Assembly: GCA_050291935.1 (NCBI GenBank) | Contig: JBNKKR010000008.1 | Span: 1-64,000 of the forward strand | Length of the DNA: 64,000 nucleotides | Reading direction: 5' to 3' | Origin: Desulfocapsa sp050291935 | Lineage (GTDB): Bacteria > Desulfobacterota > Desulfobulbia > Desulfobulbales > Desulfocapsaceae | Shown here: piece after piece, positions 50,141 through 58,677 of the stretch | Numbering within the stretch: position 1 is the first letter of the stretch | Layout of the letters: the number at the start of each line of letters is the position of its first letter | Position numbers and translations under genes: made by a program | The notes under the pieces: model-generated | Told to the model about the DNA's origin: nothing | Seen by the model: only the letters and a program-made list of their open reading frames with translations | Databases searched by the model: none

Positions 50141-51529
50141 ATGGGAGAGGAAACGCCAATACGTATTCTTGTTGTGGATGATGAGGTCGTAAATGTTAAG
50201 AATGTCCAGCGATTTTTAGGGAATAAAGGCTACGACGTTGTCACGGCAACCGACGGTGGTGATGCTATTTCTTTATTGCAGGCTCAACCGTTTGATCTTG
50301 TGATCACAGATCTGAAGATGGGGGCCGTTGGCGGAGTAGAAGTGCTGGTGGCCGCAAAAGAGCTATACCCCCAGATAGAGGTGATTATTTTTACCGGTTA
50401 TGCCACGGTAAATTCGGCAGTTGAGGCCATGTCTCAGGGGGCCTTTTATTATATGGCAAAACCGATCAAGCTAAGCGAATTGTATGAGCTAGTGGTCCAG
50501 GCCACAGAAAAGACACTGCTAAGAAGAGAGGTGAGTCGTCTTAAGAAACGAATTATTGCCCAACCGGATGTCACTCAGTTTGTCGGTCAAGATCCCGCAA
50601 TTTTAAGGCTCAAAGATTCCATAGCACACCTTGCCCAACTGGACTGTAATATCTTGATTACCGGTGAAACCGGAACGGGAAAAGAGCTGGTGGCCAGGAC
50701 CATTTTTGAATTGAGCCCACGATCTGAGGGAAGGTTTTTACCCATTAACTGTGGGGCAATGAATGAAGAGCTCATTGCCAATGAGTTATTTGGTCACGAT
50801 AAAGATGCTTTTACCGGTGCCGGCAAGATGCGGCAGGGCTTGTTGGAGTCGGCTGCTGGCGGTGTGGTACTGCTTGATGAGATCGGAGAAATGCCCCTTG
50901 TTATGCAGGTGAAATTGTTGCGGGTGTTACAGGAGAAAAAGATTATCAGATTGGGGGGGACCAAAGAGATTCCCATTGATGTGAGAATTCTGGCAGCTAC
51001 GAACCGTGAATTACCGACGGAAATAGAAAAGGGTACATTTCGTCAGGATCTCTATTATCGTTTAAATGTGGTGACATTGCATATCCCACCGCTTAGGGAA
51101 CGAAGGGGGGATATTCCTTTATTGGTGAATTATTTTCTGGCAAAATTTTCAACGGATGATAGTCGGCAACATACCATGAGTGGTGAGGCATTGGACTGTC
51201 TCTCGGCATATGACTTTCCGGGAAACGCGCGTGAACTCGAAAATATTGTTGAACGTTCCCTTGCCCTCTGTGGCAGCGAGGATATCCAGCTTTGTCATTT
51301 ACCGTCAGAGGTCTGCGGAGCCATATCGTTTGTATCGCAACAACATTTTGAAAGTCCAAAACCTGAAAGGCACAAGAGTTTAGAAGAGAATGAGTATGAA
51401 TATATCATAGACGTACTGCAGAGTGTTGGTGGAAATAAAACCAAAGCAGCCAAGATAATTGGTATTGACCGAGTGTCGCTCTGGAGAAAACTCAAACGTT
51501 TTGAGGAGAAGGGGTACAATATTTCTTGA
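50141..51529 (+). CDS. NtrC-family sigma-54 response regulator
   Basis: A 462-residue activator: receiver (D57 in VITDLKMG; Lys in MAKPIK), AAA+ domain with Walker A GETGTGKE (about 175-182) and Walker B VVLLDEIGE, and a Fis-type helix-turn-helix (NKTKAAKIIGIDRVSLWRKL, about 430-450). The sigma-54 contact loop reads DAFTGA (222-227) instead of GAFTGA. It forms an operon with the kinase gene. Targets are probably sigma-54 promoters nearby, including its own and the Usp-like gene. Confidence 0.93.
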   Translation: MGEETPIRILVVDDEVVNVKNVQRFLGNKGYDVVTATDGGDAISLLQAQPFDLVITDLKMGAVGGVEVLVAAKELYPQIEVIIFTGYATVNSAVEAMSQGAFYYMAKPIKLSELYELVVQATEKTLLRREVSRLKKRIIAQPDVTQFVGQDPAILRLKDSIAHLAQLDCNILITGETGTGKELVARTIFELSPRSEGRFLPINCGAMNEELIANELFGHDKDAFTGAGKMRQGLLESAAGGVVLLDEIGEMPLVMQVKLLRVLQEKKIIRLGGTKEIPIDVRILAATNRELPTEIEKGTFRQDLYYRLNVVTLHIPPLRERRGDIPLLVNYFLAKFSTDDSRQHTMSGEALDCLSAYDFPGNARELENIVERSLALCGSEDIQLCHLPSEVCGAISFVSQQHFESPKPERHKSLEENEYEYIIDVLQSVGGNKTKAAKIIGIDRVSLWRKLKRFEEKGYNIS

Positions 51530-51686
51530 GGGGACTGTGATTTATGGCAGAATTGTTTGTGTTAAAGAGAACAAGGATACGTTTCCAGGCCAATTGTTGC
51601 TGTGAAAAGCAAAACTCAAGTCACTTTTAGCTTTGTTATCGAAAAAAAGGGTAATCACACTTCTGCACAGATATTGCTTTACCAGC

Positions 51687-53075
51687 TCAATGCCATACCT
51701 TTTTCCAATTTGAGAATTCTGCGGGACGTAGTTGGTAACGGGCAAAATTCCCTTCATGTAAGTTGATAAGCTCTGTCTCGACCACTTCTGTAAAACGAGC
51801 TTTGTCACTGGGTGGAATCTTTTTTTCTGCATTCATGGTTATCCAGTTCGTGGCTTCTCGCTTATCCATACAATCAAGCACTACCTCTGCCACGAGTTTT
51901 TGTATCTGTTTCCGGTACTGCAGTCTAAACGGATCGGGTTCGCCAAGGGATTGTCGAATAGCAGAGTACCTTTTGCAGGATCGTCCATAGGCCCAGACAA
52001 AGACATCACGGATAAGCTCAATCCTATTCAGCTCATAAACAGCTACAATGCCGTCAATGTAGGCCTGATTTGGCACATCAAGGAAAGAGAGAGGACAGAG
52101 GTTTCGACGAATTAACGGTATGTTGGCGGCTAAACGGGAAACACGTTTGTTAATATCTAAAAACGGTTGTAAGTAGGGCAGGTGTATCATAGCAAAAAAT
52201 GCTTGTTCGAAAGGGTCGTTAATTTCTGATGCCAGGGTAAGGATTTGCGTCAAACATTCATCAATCAGCTGAGGTACTTCCAAGGGATAGTATACGCTCC
52301 CACCGATCGTTACCGGAGATGTTCTTAGTTGACCACACGCCCGTGGATCTGACAAAAGGTTGTTGGAGAGTAATGCATGCAGATTGAGAATGGTGTATCT
52401 GTTGAAACCTACATCAGCTGCTTGTTCAATCAGAAGTTCTATAGCGTCTTTATGGTTCAGGAGCATCTGCGTTTCCATGGCATTTCTTCCTTCTGCTGCT
52501 TCACCTTGCTCAAGAAGTCGTTCTGTTTCTAAAAGTGAATAGGTATTCCCCTCCAGTCGGCTGGAGTTCCAGGAAAGATCGATCAATAATCGATTGAATA
52601 TCTGCTGTGCATAGGTTCCGGCTATTTGCTGATTGTCAGGTGATTGTCCCATTTCATAAAGCTTGTGCCGAATGTCTTCACGGAGATAGAATGTCCGGTT
52701 TGGCTTGTATGCATCAAGAAATGAGCGATTGTAGCCCACAGGATTCCGATTCTGTATGGGCGCGCGAACAATTTCTTTTATCTTTCCACTTTCGGGAGAT
52801 AAAGGGATGTATGTATCCCCCGATGGAGCCATTGTTACTGGGGGATGGATTTTGACAGTGGTGGCATTTGGCAATCGATAGCGACTCGCTCTACCTTTAC
52901 CCTCTGCTATCAGACGTTTCTGTTCAACAAGCAGTGCCAGACGCCGTTGCAAGGTTCGACGAGGTATTTTCCCCTCAAGTGCACTATTAATATCTTCTAT
53001 CCCTCCGCCATTTGCTAAGGTGTTCACTGCTTCTACGATACTATAGAGGTCTTTTTGAGAGATTTGTTTTGGCAT
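51687..53075 (-). CDS. Fic-family protein with atypical active site
   Basis: A 462-residue protein from ATG 53075. An N-terminal winged helix-like region (about 5-70, with IPRRTLQRRLALLVEQKRLI) is followed by a Fic domain. The inhibitory motif (S/T)xxxE(G/N) is present as SSRLEG (171-176). The Fic motif reads QPFLDINKR (303-311): the catalytic His of HPFxDGNGR is replaced by Gln and the second Gly by Lys. It may therefore not AMPylate, or may use another chemistry. Two perfect inverted repeats lie in its promoter, suggesting autoregulation. Confidence 0.88.
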   Translation of the reverse strand: MPKQISQKDLYSIVEAVNTLANGGGIEDINSALEGKIPRRTLQRRLALLVEQKRLIAEGKGRASRYRLPNATTVKIHPPVTMAPSGDTYIPLSPESGKIKEIVRAPIQNRNPVGYNRSFLDAYKPNRTFYLREDIRHKLYEMGQSPDNQQIAGTYAQQIFNRLLIDLSWNSSRLEGNTYSLLETERLLEQGEAAEGRNAMETQMLLNHKDAIELLIEQAADVGFNRYTILNLHALLSNNLLSDPRACGQLRTSPVTIGGSVYYPLEVPQLIDECLTQILTLASEINDPFEQAFFAMIHLPYLQPFLDINKRVSRLAANIPLIRRNLCPLSFLDVPNQAYIDGIVAVYELNRIELIRDVFVWAYGRSCKRYSAIRQSLGEPDPFRLQYRKQIQKLVAEVVLDCMDKREATNWITMNAEKKIPPSDKARFTEVVETELINLHEGNFARYQLRPAEFSNWKKVWH

Positions 53076-53082
53076 GATAAAC

Positions 53083-53152
53083 TTATTATGGCGCAATTTT
53101 GAGAATCGCGCCATAATAATTTATTTTTCTGGCGCGATAAACAATCGCGCCA
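53083..53152. promoter_or_regulatory. Two perfect inverted repeats upstream of the Fic gene
   Basis: TTATTATGGCGC (53083-53094) / GCGCCATAATAA (53108-53119), 12 bp with a 13-nt spacer, and TGGCGCGAT (53130-53138) / ATCGCGCCA (53144-53152), 9 bp with a 5-nt spacer. Both share a GGCGC core. The first begins 8 nt before the start codon, so a bound repressor would block expression; the winged-helix part of the Fic protein is a candidate binder. Confidence 0.6.
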
Positions 53153-53203
53153 CTTAGAGGGCAAATGGAAAACCAGTGACAGGCCACCTTTTATTGCACA
53201 ATC

Positions 53204-53232
53204 TCCCACATTTCTCCTGAAGAAATGTGGGG
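53204..53232. terminator. Hairpin at the end of the Ehr-type operon
   Basis: CCCACATTTCT (53205-53215) and AGAAATGTGGG (53221-53231) make a perfect 11-bp stem with a 5-nt loop, about 110 nt past the last operon gene. No T run on either side, so a 3'-end stabiliser or weak terminator. Confidence 0.5.
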
Positions 53233-53340
53233 TAACGATGCAGTACTGTGAAAAACAGAGCCAGGCCGAACCAATTGAATTTATGTAAGGTGTACATATA
53301 CAAGTGAGCTCGGTCGACTTTACCGGGTGTCCAGCGTGGG

Positions 53341-54084
53341 TTATTTGAAATAACTGAGCAGTGCATGCAGGGTGGTGAGTGGGTGTGGCGGACAGCCCGG
53401 GATATAGAGGTCCACCGGGATAAGTGTATTCAGATCTCCCACAATTTCATCACTGCCAAAAAAAGGTCCGCCTGAAATGGCACAGGCGCCACTGGCGATA
53501 ACGACTTTGGGGCCAGGTACCGCTTCCCAGGTGGAGATGGTTGCCTGGCGCATGTTTTTTGATATTGGTCCGGTAACATGGATACCGTCAGCATGTCTTG
53601 GAGAGGCAACAAATTGAATACCAAAGCGTTGGAGATCAAAAAATGGAGTATTTAAAACATTGGTGTCGGCCTCACAAGCGTTACAGCCGGCAGCTGAAAT
53701 CTGGCGAAGTTGCAGGGAACGGCCAAAGAGTTTTTTGAAGTGTTTTCGTGAATGCTCCGCCAGAGCAGGGAGATCTCCGTGGGTGAAAAGATAATCCCGT
53801 TTGGCAGTGCCCATTTCAAAATTTGTACTAAATTGTACAAATTCACCGCCGGAAAGCGTTTCGCAGAGCCCGCAAAATACGCAGCGACCAAGGTCGATCT
53901 GTTTTGTGTCTGTGTCAATGCATTCCTGTGGACAGGCGGTGGCACAGCGTTGCACCAGATCAGCGCCACATTGGGCGTTCACTTTGGGCAGGCCGCGAAA
54001 TCTTTTGTATAAGGTGATGGGTTCTTTGGGGTATCTTGATGTACGATGCCCCTGCTCTATTCGATTTTTTATTACTTTTAACAT
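53341..54084 (-). CDS. Ehr/hydrogenase-4-like small subunit (NuoB/HyfI-like) fused to a ferredoxin domain
   Basis: A 247-residue Fe-S protein. The N-terminal part (about 35-80) is ferredoxin-like, with Cys at 39, 47, 51, 55 and 68, 71, 74. The C-terminal part is a NuoB/HycG-type domain with all four ligands of the proximal 4Fe-4S cluster: C134 and C137 (GCNACEAD), C201 (SGACAI) and C231 (PGCPPHP). GIHVTGPISKNMR is also family-typical. It would carry electrons to or from the large subunit. Last gene of the operon; corresponds to HyfH plus HyfI in one protein. Confidence 0.9.
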   Translation of the reverse strand: MLKVIKNRIEQGHRTSRYPKEPITLYKRFRGLPKVNAQCGADLVQRCATACPQECIDTDTKQIDLGRCVFCGLCETLSGGEFVQFSTNFEMGTAKRDYLFTHGDLPALAEHSRKHFKKLFGRSLQLRQISAAGCNACEADTNVLNTPFFDLQRFGIQFVASPRHADGIHVTGPISKNMRQATISTWEAVPGPKVVIASGACAISGGPFFGSDEIVGDLNTLIPVDLYIPGCPPHPLTTLHALLSYFK

Positions 54085-54096
54085 GGATACACCTTT

Positions 54097-55602
54097 TTAA
54101 ATATCAAAGCCACAGTAGGAGAGATTAAAACTCTTGTTGCACAAAGGGAAATCAGAGATCCCAGTATCACGAAGGGCGAGGGCGAGCCCTGTCCAGTTGT
54201 GAAAAGAAGGGTCTTTGACTTTGTAGCGTAAGATTTTTCCCTGGGAGTCAGTGAGAATACAGTGGGAGGTCTCCCCTCGCCATCCTTCATTTATGGAGAC
54301 CACAAAGGAGTCTGGACTCAGTTCAGCCTGCTCCTGCAGGTGGCTGTTGGCCTCTTCTTGTTGATCGAGCAATGAATAGATTAACTCTGTTGAATGCATA
54401 ACTTCTTCTCTTCGTACTGTACCCCTTGAACAAACGTCCCCGTTGGTTTTTTCGTTTCTATTTGCAGGCAGCTCAGCATAACATTCGGTGGGGAAAGTGA
54501 CTCTGGCATCGTAGGGAAGGCCGCAGGCGCGGCCGGCATATCCAACAAGGCCAATTTTTTCCGCATTTTCCCGGCTGACGGTTCCTGTATTGTCAAATCG
54601 TCCCAAAACACTGGGAGCTGTGAAAATAAGATCGTTGACGTGTTCCACTTCGGGGGTGAGTTCATCTAGTTTTTCACGAAGGAGTTTTCGCTGTTCATCA
54701 CCCATCACATGGGTAACTCCACCCGGTCTCACCAGACCGCGGCCAAATCGGTTGCCACCCAGGATCTGGCTTAGATTGAGATACTCGCCTCGTATTCGGC
54801 CAAAATAGGCGGCCGGTGGATTGAAGGCGACATCCAGGCTAAGGGCACCAAGGTCTCCAATATGGTTGGCGATTCTTTCAAGTTCAAGGGCGATGGAACG
54901 GACTATGGAAGCTCCCTTGTCAATCGTTATACCTGCAAGGGCTTCAATGGCCTGGGATTGACAGAGACCATGGCCGATGGTGGTGTCACCGGCAATGGTT
55001 TCGGCAATAATGGGCAAGCGTTTAAAAGGAACGCTTTGGAGGAGTTTTTCAACACCGCGGTGTTGGTAACCAAGTTGAATCTCCAGGTGAAAGACCCGTT
55101 CACCACAACATTGAAAACGAAAATGCCCAGGTTCGATGATACCGGCGTGGACAGGACCCACGGCCACTTCGTGGACGGTTTCGCCATCCACCGTAAAATA
55201 GGGGTAGTTTCCAGGGATATCCTGAGAATAATCATTGCCAAAAACGTCATCTTTACCACTATAATTCTGATGGTAGCGCACCATTTTAAGCCAAGGATGT
55301 CCTTCTGCCTTAAGGCCGTACTGCTCACCTATTTCGCGTTCAAACATATGAAATTTTTCAGACTCGGCGGTAAGTGATGGGAAGTTGTCCGGTGCATCAC
55401 AACCGGCGACAAAAAGCTTACTGTTGCGCATAACGGCAAGCATTTTCGTCTTGCCCTGTTCTTCGTACGCGAAGAATTGCACAACTTGTCCACCAGTTGC
55501 TGCAAGATCCAGCAATGCAGAACGGAACTCTTCAAAGCCAAGGTTGGGAATGGCCCCGCGACTCAGTCGCTCATTATTCTGTATTTGTAATACATTATCC
55601 AT
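54097..55602 (-). CDS. Ehr-type large subunit (NuoCD/HyfG-like) lacking NiFe-site cysteines
   Basis: A 501-residue protein from ATG 55602 behind GGAGGTGG. The N-terminal ~120 residues are NuoC-like, the rest NuoD/hydrogenase-large-subunit-like (GPVHAGIIEPGHFRF, LGYQHRGVEKLL, ELERIANHIGD, GGNRFGRGLVRPGG). The first Ni-binding motif (RxCGxC in HycE) is replaced by ETIAGDTTIG (201-210) and the C-terminal DPCxxC is absent. It therefore cannot hold a NiFe centre. This matches energy-converting hydrogenase-related (Ehr) complexes. The reaction of this subunit is unknown. Confidence 0.9.
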   Translation of the reverse strand: MDNVLQIQNNERLSRGAIPNLGFEEFRSALLDLAATGGQVVQFFAYEEQGKTKMLAVMRNSKLFVAGCDAPDNFPSLTAESEKFHMFEREIGEQYGLKAEGHPWLKMVRYHQNYSGKDDVFGNDYSQDIPGNYPYFTVDGETVHEVAVGPVHAGIIEPGHFRFQCCGERVFHLEIQLGYQHRGVEKLLQSVPFKRLPIIAETIAGDTTIGHGLCQSQAIEALAGITIDKGASIVRSIALELERIANHIGDLGALSLDVAFNPPAAYFGRIRGEYLNLSQILGGNRFGRGLVRPGGVTHVMGDEQRKLLREKLDELTPEVEHVNDLIFTAPSVLGRFDNTGTVSRENAEKIGLVGYAGRACGLPYDARVTFPTECYAELPANRNEKTNGDVCSRGTVRREEVMHSTELIYSLLDQQEEANSHLQEQAELSPDSFVVSINEGWRGETSHCILTDSQGKILRYKVKDPSFHNWTGLALALRDTGISDFPLCNKSFNLSYCGFDI

Positions 55603-57025
55603 TGATACCACCTCCAATTGTTGCAATAGCCGAAAGTATGGTTTGGTAGATACTTGTCGGTAACCAGATACAAAGGGCAAGGGAGGCTGCAAGCAGGGCA
55701 AAGGAAGGGAGCGTTCTTGCCCAGTTTTCCTCAACTAAAATCTGCGGATCTTCACAACTTGCAAAACACATTCTGGTGACCAGCCGTGATGCTCCGGCAA
55801 AGATAAGGATAAGAGCGAGAATGAAGATGGAAACACTTATCTTTTTTCCCTGCTGAAAAGCACCGATGATGATGAGCAGTTCGCTGACAAAAATTCCAAA
55901 GGGTGGAAATCCGGAGATCCCGGCAAATCCAGCAAAAAATGCAGTAAAGGTCCTGGGAAATAATTTTGCCATTTTTCCTGTTTTATCCACAAGCTTACTG
56001 CCGTAACCAAGTAAAACATTACCGGCGGAGAGAAAGAGTGATGATTTGATGAGCGAGTGGTGAATGAGATGAAGCATTGCGCCATAGGTGGCAAGACCAC
56101 CAATTCCGATACCAAAGGCAATGATTCCCATATTTTCAATGCTGGAATAGGCCAGCATGCGTTTGTAGCCCTTTTGGTAAAAAATAAATATGGCGGCAAC
56201 CAGCATGGAGAGCAAGCCAAAGCCAATCAGAATGCGACTGGAAAAGTCACCAAGTCCTGCTTGGAAGAGGAGTTGATGGCCTCGAAAGACGCCTAAAAAT
56301 GCGCAGTTTAAAAGGGCGCCGGACAGAAGGGCTGAAGCAGGGCTTGGGGCTTCACTATGGGCATCGGGGAGCCAGGTGTGCATGGGAGCAAGACCCATTT
56401 TGGTGCCATAGCCGATAACCAGAAAAATAAATCCTGCTTTTAACCAGACAGGGTCAAGTTGGGCTGCAACCGCCTGTAATGAGGTAAAGGTAATGGGAAC
56501 ATGAATTCCACCCAGATCCATGGCCATAACCACAAAGAAGCAACCAAGAAGAGCAAGGGCAATCCCCACTGAACAGATCATCACATATTTCCAGGTAGCT
56601 TCCAGGGCTGTTTTGGAACGATGGAGAAAGATAAGTGGTGCACTCATAAGAGTGGTCGCCTCAATGGCAATCCAGAGAACAATAAGATGATCAGCCATGG
56701 CCACCATGGTCATGGTGGAGAGGAAGAGCAATGTGCAGCCGGTATAGATGGGTTCACTTGAAATTTCCGTTTCACTCATATAGGAAACGGCATACAAAGA
56801 AATAAAGAGAAAGATAAAAGAGGTAACCAGAAGGATAAGCATTCCTTCATTGGTAACCGAAAAATATTGGGGAAAGGCGGGAGTCATTTTCCCCATCCAA
56901 CCAAGGATTGTAAACAGCAGATGGAAGAGTGCTGTCATCACCAGAATAACACGCCCAAGCCGTACGGGCAGGAACATGGTGATGATCCCGGTGACCAGAG
57001 GTATAAGAGTCGATAATTCTAACAT
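55595..57025 (-). CDS. Antiporter-like membrane subunit (HyfF/NuoN-like)
   Basis: A 476-residue membrane protein with about 14 helices, from ATG 57025 behind AAGG. The Mrp/NuoLMN proton-channel motifs are visible: the Glu in LWIAIEATTLMSAPL (helix 5), the Lys in IGYGTKMGLAPMHTWLPDAH and SSIENMGIIAFGIG. It is the HyfF counterpart and a likely ion-translocating subunit. It overlaps the large-subunit gene by 8 nt. Confidence 0.9.
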   Translation of the reverse strand: MLELSTLIPLVTGIITMFLPVRLGRVILVMTALFHLLFTILGWMGKMTPAFPQYFSVTNEGMLILLVTSFIFLFISLYAVSYMSETEISSEPIYTGCTLLFLSTMTMVAMADHLIVLWIAIEATTLMSAPLIFLHRSKTALEATWKYVMICSVGIALALLGCFFVVMAMDLGGIHVPITFTSLQAVAAQLDPVWLKAGFIFLVIGYGTKMGLAPMHTWLPDAHSEAPSPASALLSGALLNCAFLGVFRGHQLLFQAGLGDFSSRILIGFGLLSMLVAAIFIFYQKGYKRMLAYSSIENMGIIAFGIGIGGLATYGAMLHLIHHSLIKSSLFLSAGNVLLGYGSKLVDKTGKMAKLFPRTFTAFFAGFAGISGFPPFGIFVSELLIIIGAFQQGKKISVSIFILALILIFAGASRLVTRMCFASCEDPQILVEENWARTLPSFALLAASLALCIWLPTSIYQTILSAIATIGGGING

Positions 57026-57041
57026 AAAAGGACCTTTTTTA

Positions 57042-57734
57042 TTAATTATCTTTGAGTTGACGAAGAAGAGCCGTGTCAACATCGTTATAAGAGTTATTGA
57101 TATTATGGAGAATGATCCCCATAATCATGATACCAACCAATAAATCCAGCAGTACGCCAAATTCGACCACATACATGGTGTGTGTTTCTTTGGCAAGAGC
57201 TGTACCCATGAGGTAGATACCGTTTTCCATCATGAGATACCCGATGACCTGGGTTATGGCCTTTGTTCGACTCATGAGTAAAAAGAGTCCAGCTGCAAGG
57301 GTGGTGATTGCGGTGATCAGAAGCAGACTGTTTTCTATGGGCAATGAAATATTGAGACGATTGGCGATAAACGCTCCCACCATGATAAAAATAAGACCGG
57401 CAAACAAAGAGGCGTGATAGCCAATAATCGGTTCAACTTCCCTTTGAATTTGGACCCTTTTCACGGCAGTTTGCAAAAAGAAGGGAATAAGCGCTCCTTT
57501 AATTCCGAGCATGGCCAGCAGGAGAAAGTTTGATCCGGTATTTGTAAAAAATCCATCATGGTGTTCCAGGAAAAATGGGGCCAATGAGACAATAATTCCT
57601 TGAAACGCCATAAGCTTGACCAGCGTCATAAGTCTGTTTGATCCCAGTGACAAGAGAACAGAGAGTATGGTAAGGGCAAGAAGGGCATCCGATGTGTGGT
57701 TAATTGAAAAAAGAGAATCTGAGATATGGATCAT
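57042..57734 (-). CDS. Membrane subunit HyfE-like (NuoK-related)
   Basis: A 230-residue protein with about six to seven helices. Its C-terminal half is NuoK-like (GYLMMENGIYLMGTALAKETHTMYVVEFGVLLDLLVG), with the conserved Glu in helix two of that part. It probably couples the peripheral arm to the antiporter-like subunits. It overlaps the NuoH-like gene by 4 nt. Confidence 0.88.
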   Translation of the reverse strand: MIHISDSLFSINHTSDALLALTILSVLLSLGSNRLMTLVKLMAFQGIIVSLAPFFLEHHDGFFTNTGSNFLLLAMLGIKGALIPFFLQTAVKRVQIQREVEPIIGYHASLFAGLIFIMVGAFIANRLNISLPIENSLLLITAITTLAAGLFLLMSRTKAITQVIGYLMMENGIYLMGTALAKETHTMYVVEFGVLLDLLVGIMIMGIILHNINNSYNDVDTALLRQLKDN

Positions 57735-58648
57735 TGCAGAGCCCCCATGGTTAAGATTATTACAAAAAATACGAGGATAAACGGGGTAAGTATAAATTTG
57801 GGAACAATGTTCATCTTGTATCTTGCGGTAATGGACTCAACGACCCCAATGGTGATGTAGATAAAACTCACCACCGCGTAAAAGATGAGGCCATTGATAA
57901 AGAGATTGTCGGCATGGAAAGGATCAATGATCCTTGCAATAAACCCTGCATAGAAAAGGAGTTTGAAATATGCTCCAAGTTCAATAAGTGCCAGATCCGG
58001 CCCACTATGATCAAGGATCATAACTTCATGGATCATGGTGAGTTCAAGATGGGTTGCTGGGTCATCCACAGGTACCCGTGAGTTTTCGGTGAGCATCACA
58101 ATGTAGAGTCCCACAACAACCAATATGAGAAGCGCTCCATATTTACCCATAAGGTTAATCACCTGATCTCCTGAAAAGAACTCATGAAAACTTAAGCTTC
58201 CGGTGAGTTTAAAGAAGAGAATCAGGATGCCAAACACAGTCATTTCAGCCAGAGTTGAGAAGAATGCCTCACGGGCGGCTCCCATCCCTTCGAAGGGCGA
58301 TGCGGTGTCAAGGGCAGCAAGGATGGTGAAAAAACGTCCCAGTCCCATGAGATAAAAGAGGATGAGGACATCTCCATGGAAAGAAAAAAGAGGTTTGATT
58401 TCAGCCATGGGAAAATAGGCCAGCATCATCAGGCTGGTGGAAAAACCGACCACTGGACCAAGCCTAAACACAAAACTTGTGCTGGTCGAATAGACGGAAC
58501 CTTTCTGAAAAAGTTTGATCATGGTGTAGTAATTAATAAGCAAGGGTGGTCCCTGCTTGCCGGCAAAATAGGCCTTTGTCTTCTGGATTACTGCGGGCAG
58601 AAGAGGCGCTATGAGGATGCAAAAGCAAAATGATACTATTGATTCCAT
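57731..58648 (-). CDS. Membrane subunit HyfC-like (NuoH-related)
   Basis: A 305-residue protein with about eight helices, starting at ATG 58648 behind AAAGGA. NuoH/HycD hallmarks: AGKQGPPLLINYYTMIKLF, DTASPFEGMGAAREAFFS and ENSRVPVDDPATHLELTMIHEVM with its conserved acidic residues. It links the soluble arm to the membrane arm. Confidence 0.92.
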   Translation of the reverse strand: MESIVSFCFCILIAPLLPAVIQKTKAYFAGKQGPPLLINYYTMIKLFQKGSVYSTSTSFVFRLGPVVGFSTSLMMLAYFPMAEIKPLFSFHGDVLILFYLMGLGRFFTILAALDTASPFEGMGAAREAFFSTLAEMTVFGILILFFKLTGSLSFHEFFSGDQVINLMGKYGALLILVVVGLYIVMLTENSRVPVDDPATHLELTMIHEVMILDHSGPDLALIELGAYFKLLFYAGFIARIIDPFHADNLFINGLIFYAVVSFIYITIGVVESITARYKMNIVPKFILTPFILVFFVIILTMGALQ

Positions 58649-58677
58649 TTGGTTTCCTTTGATGTTCCAGAAGGTGA

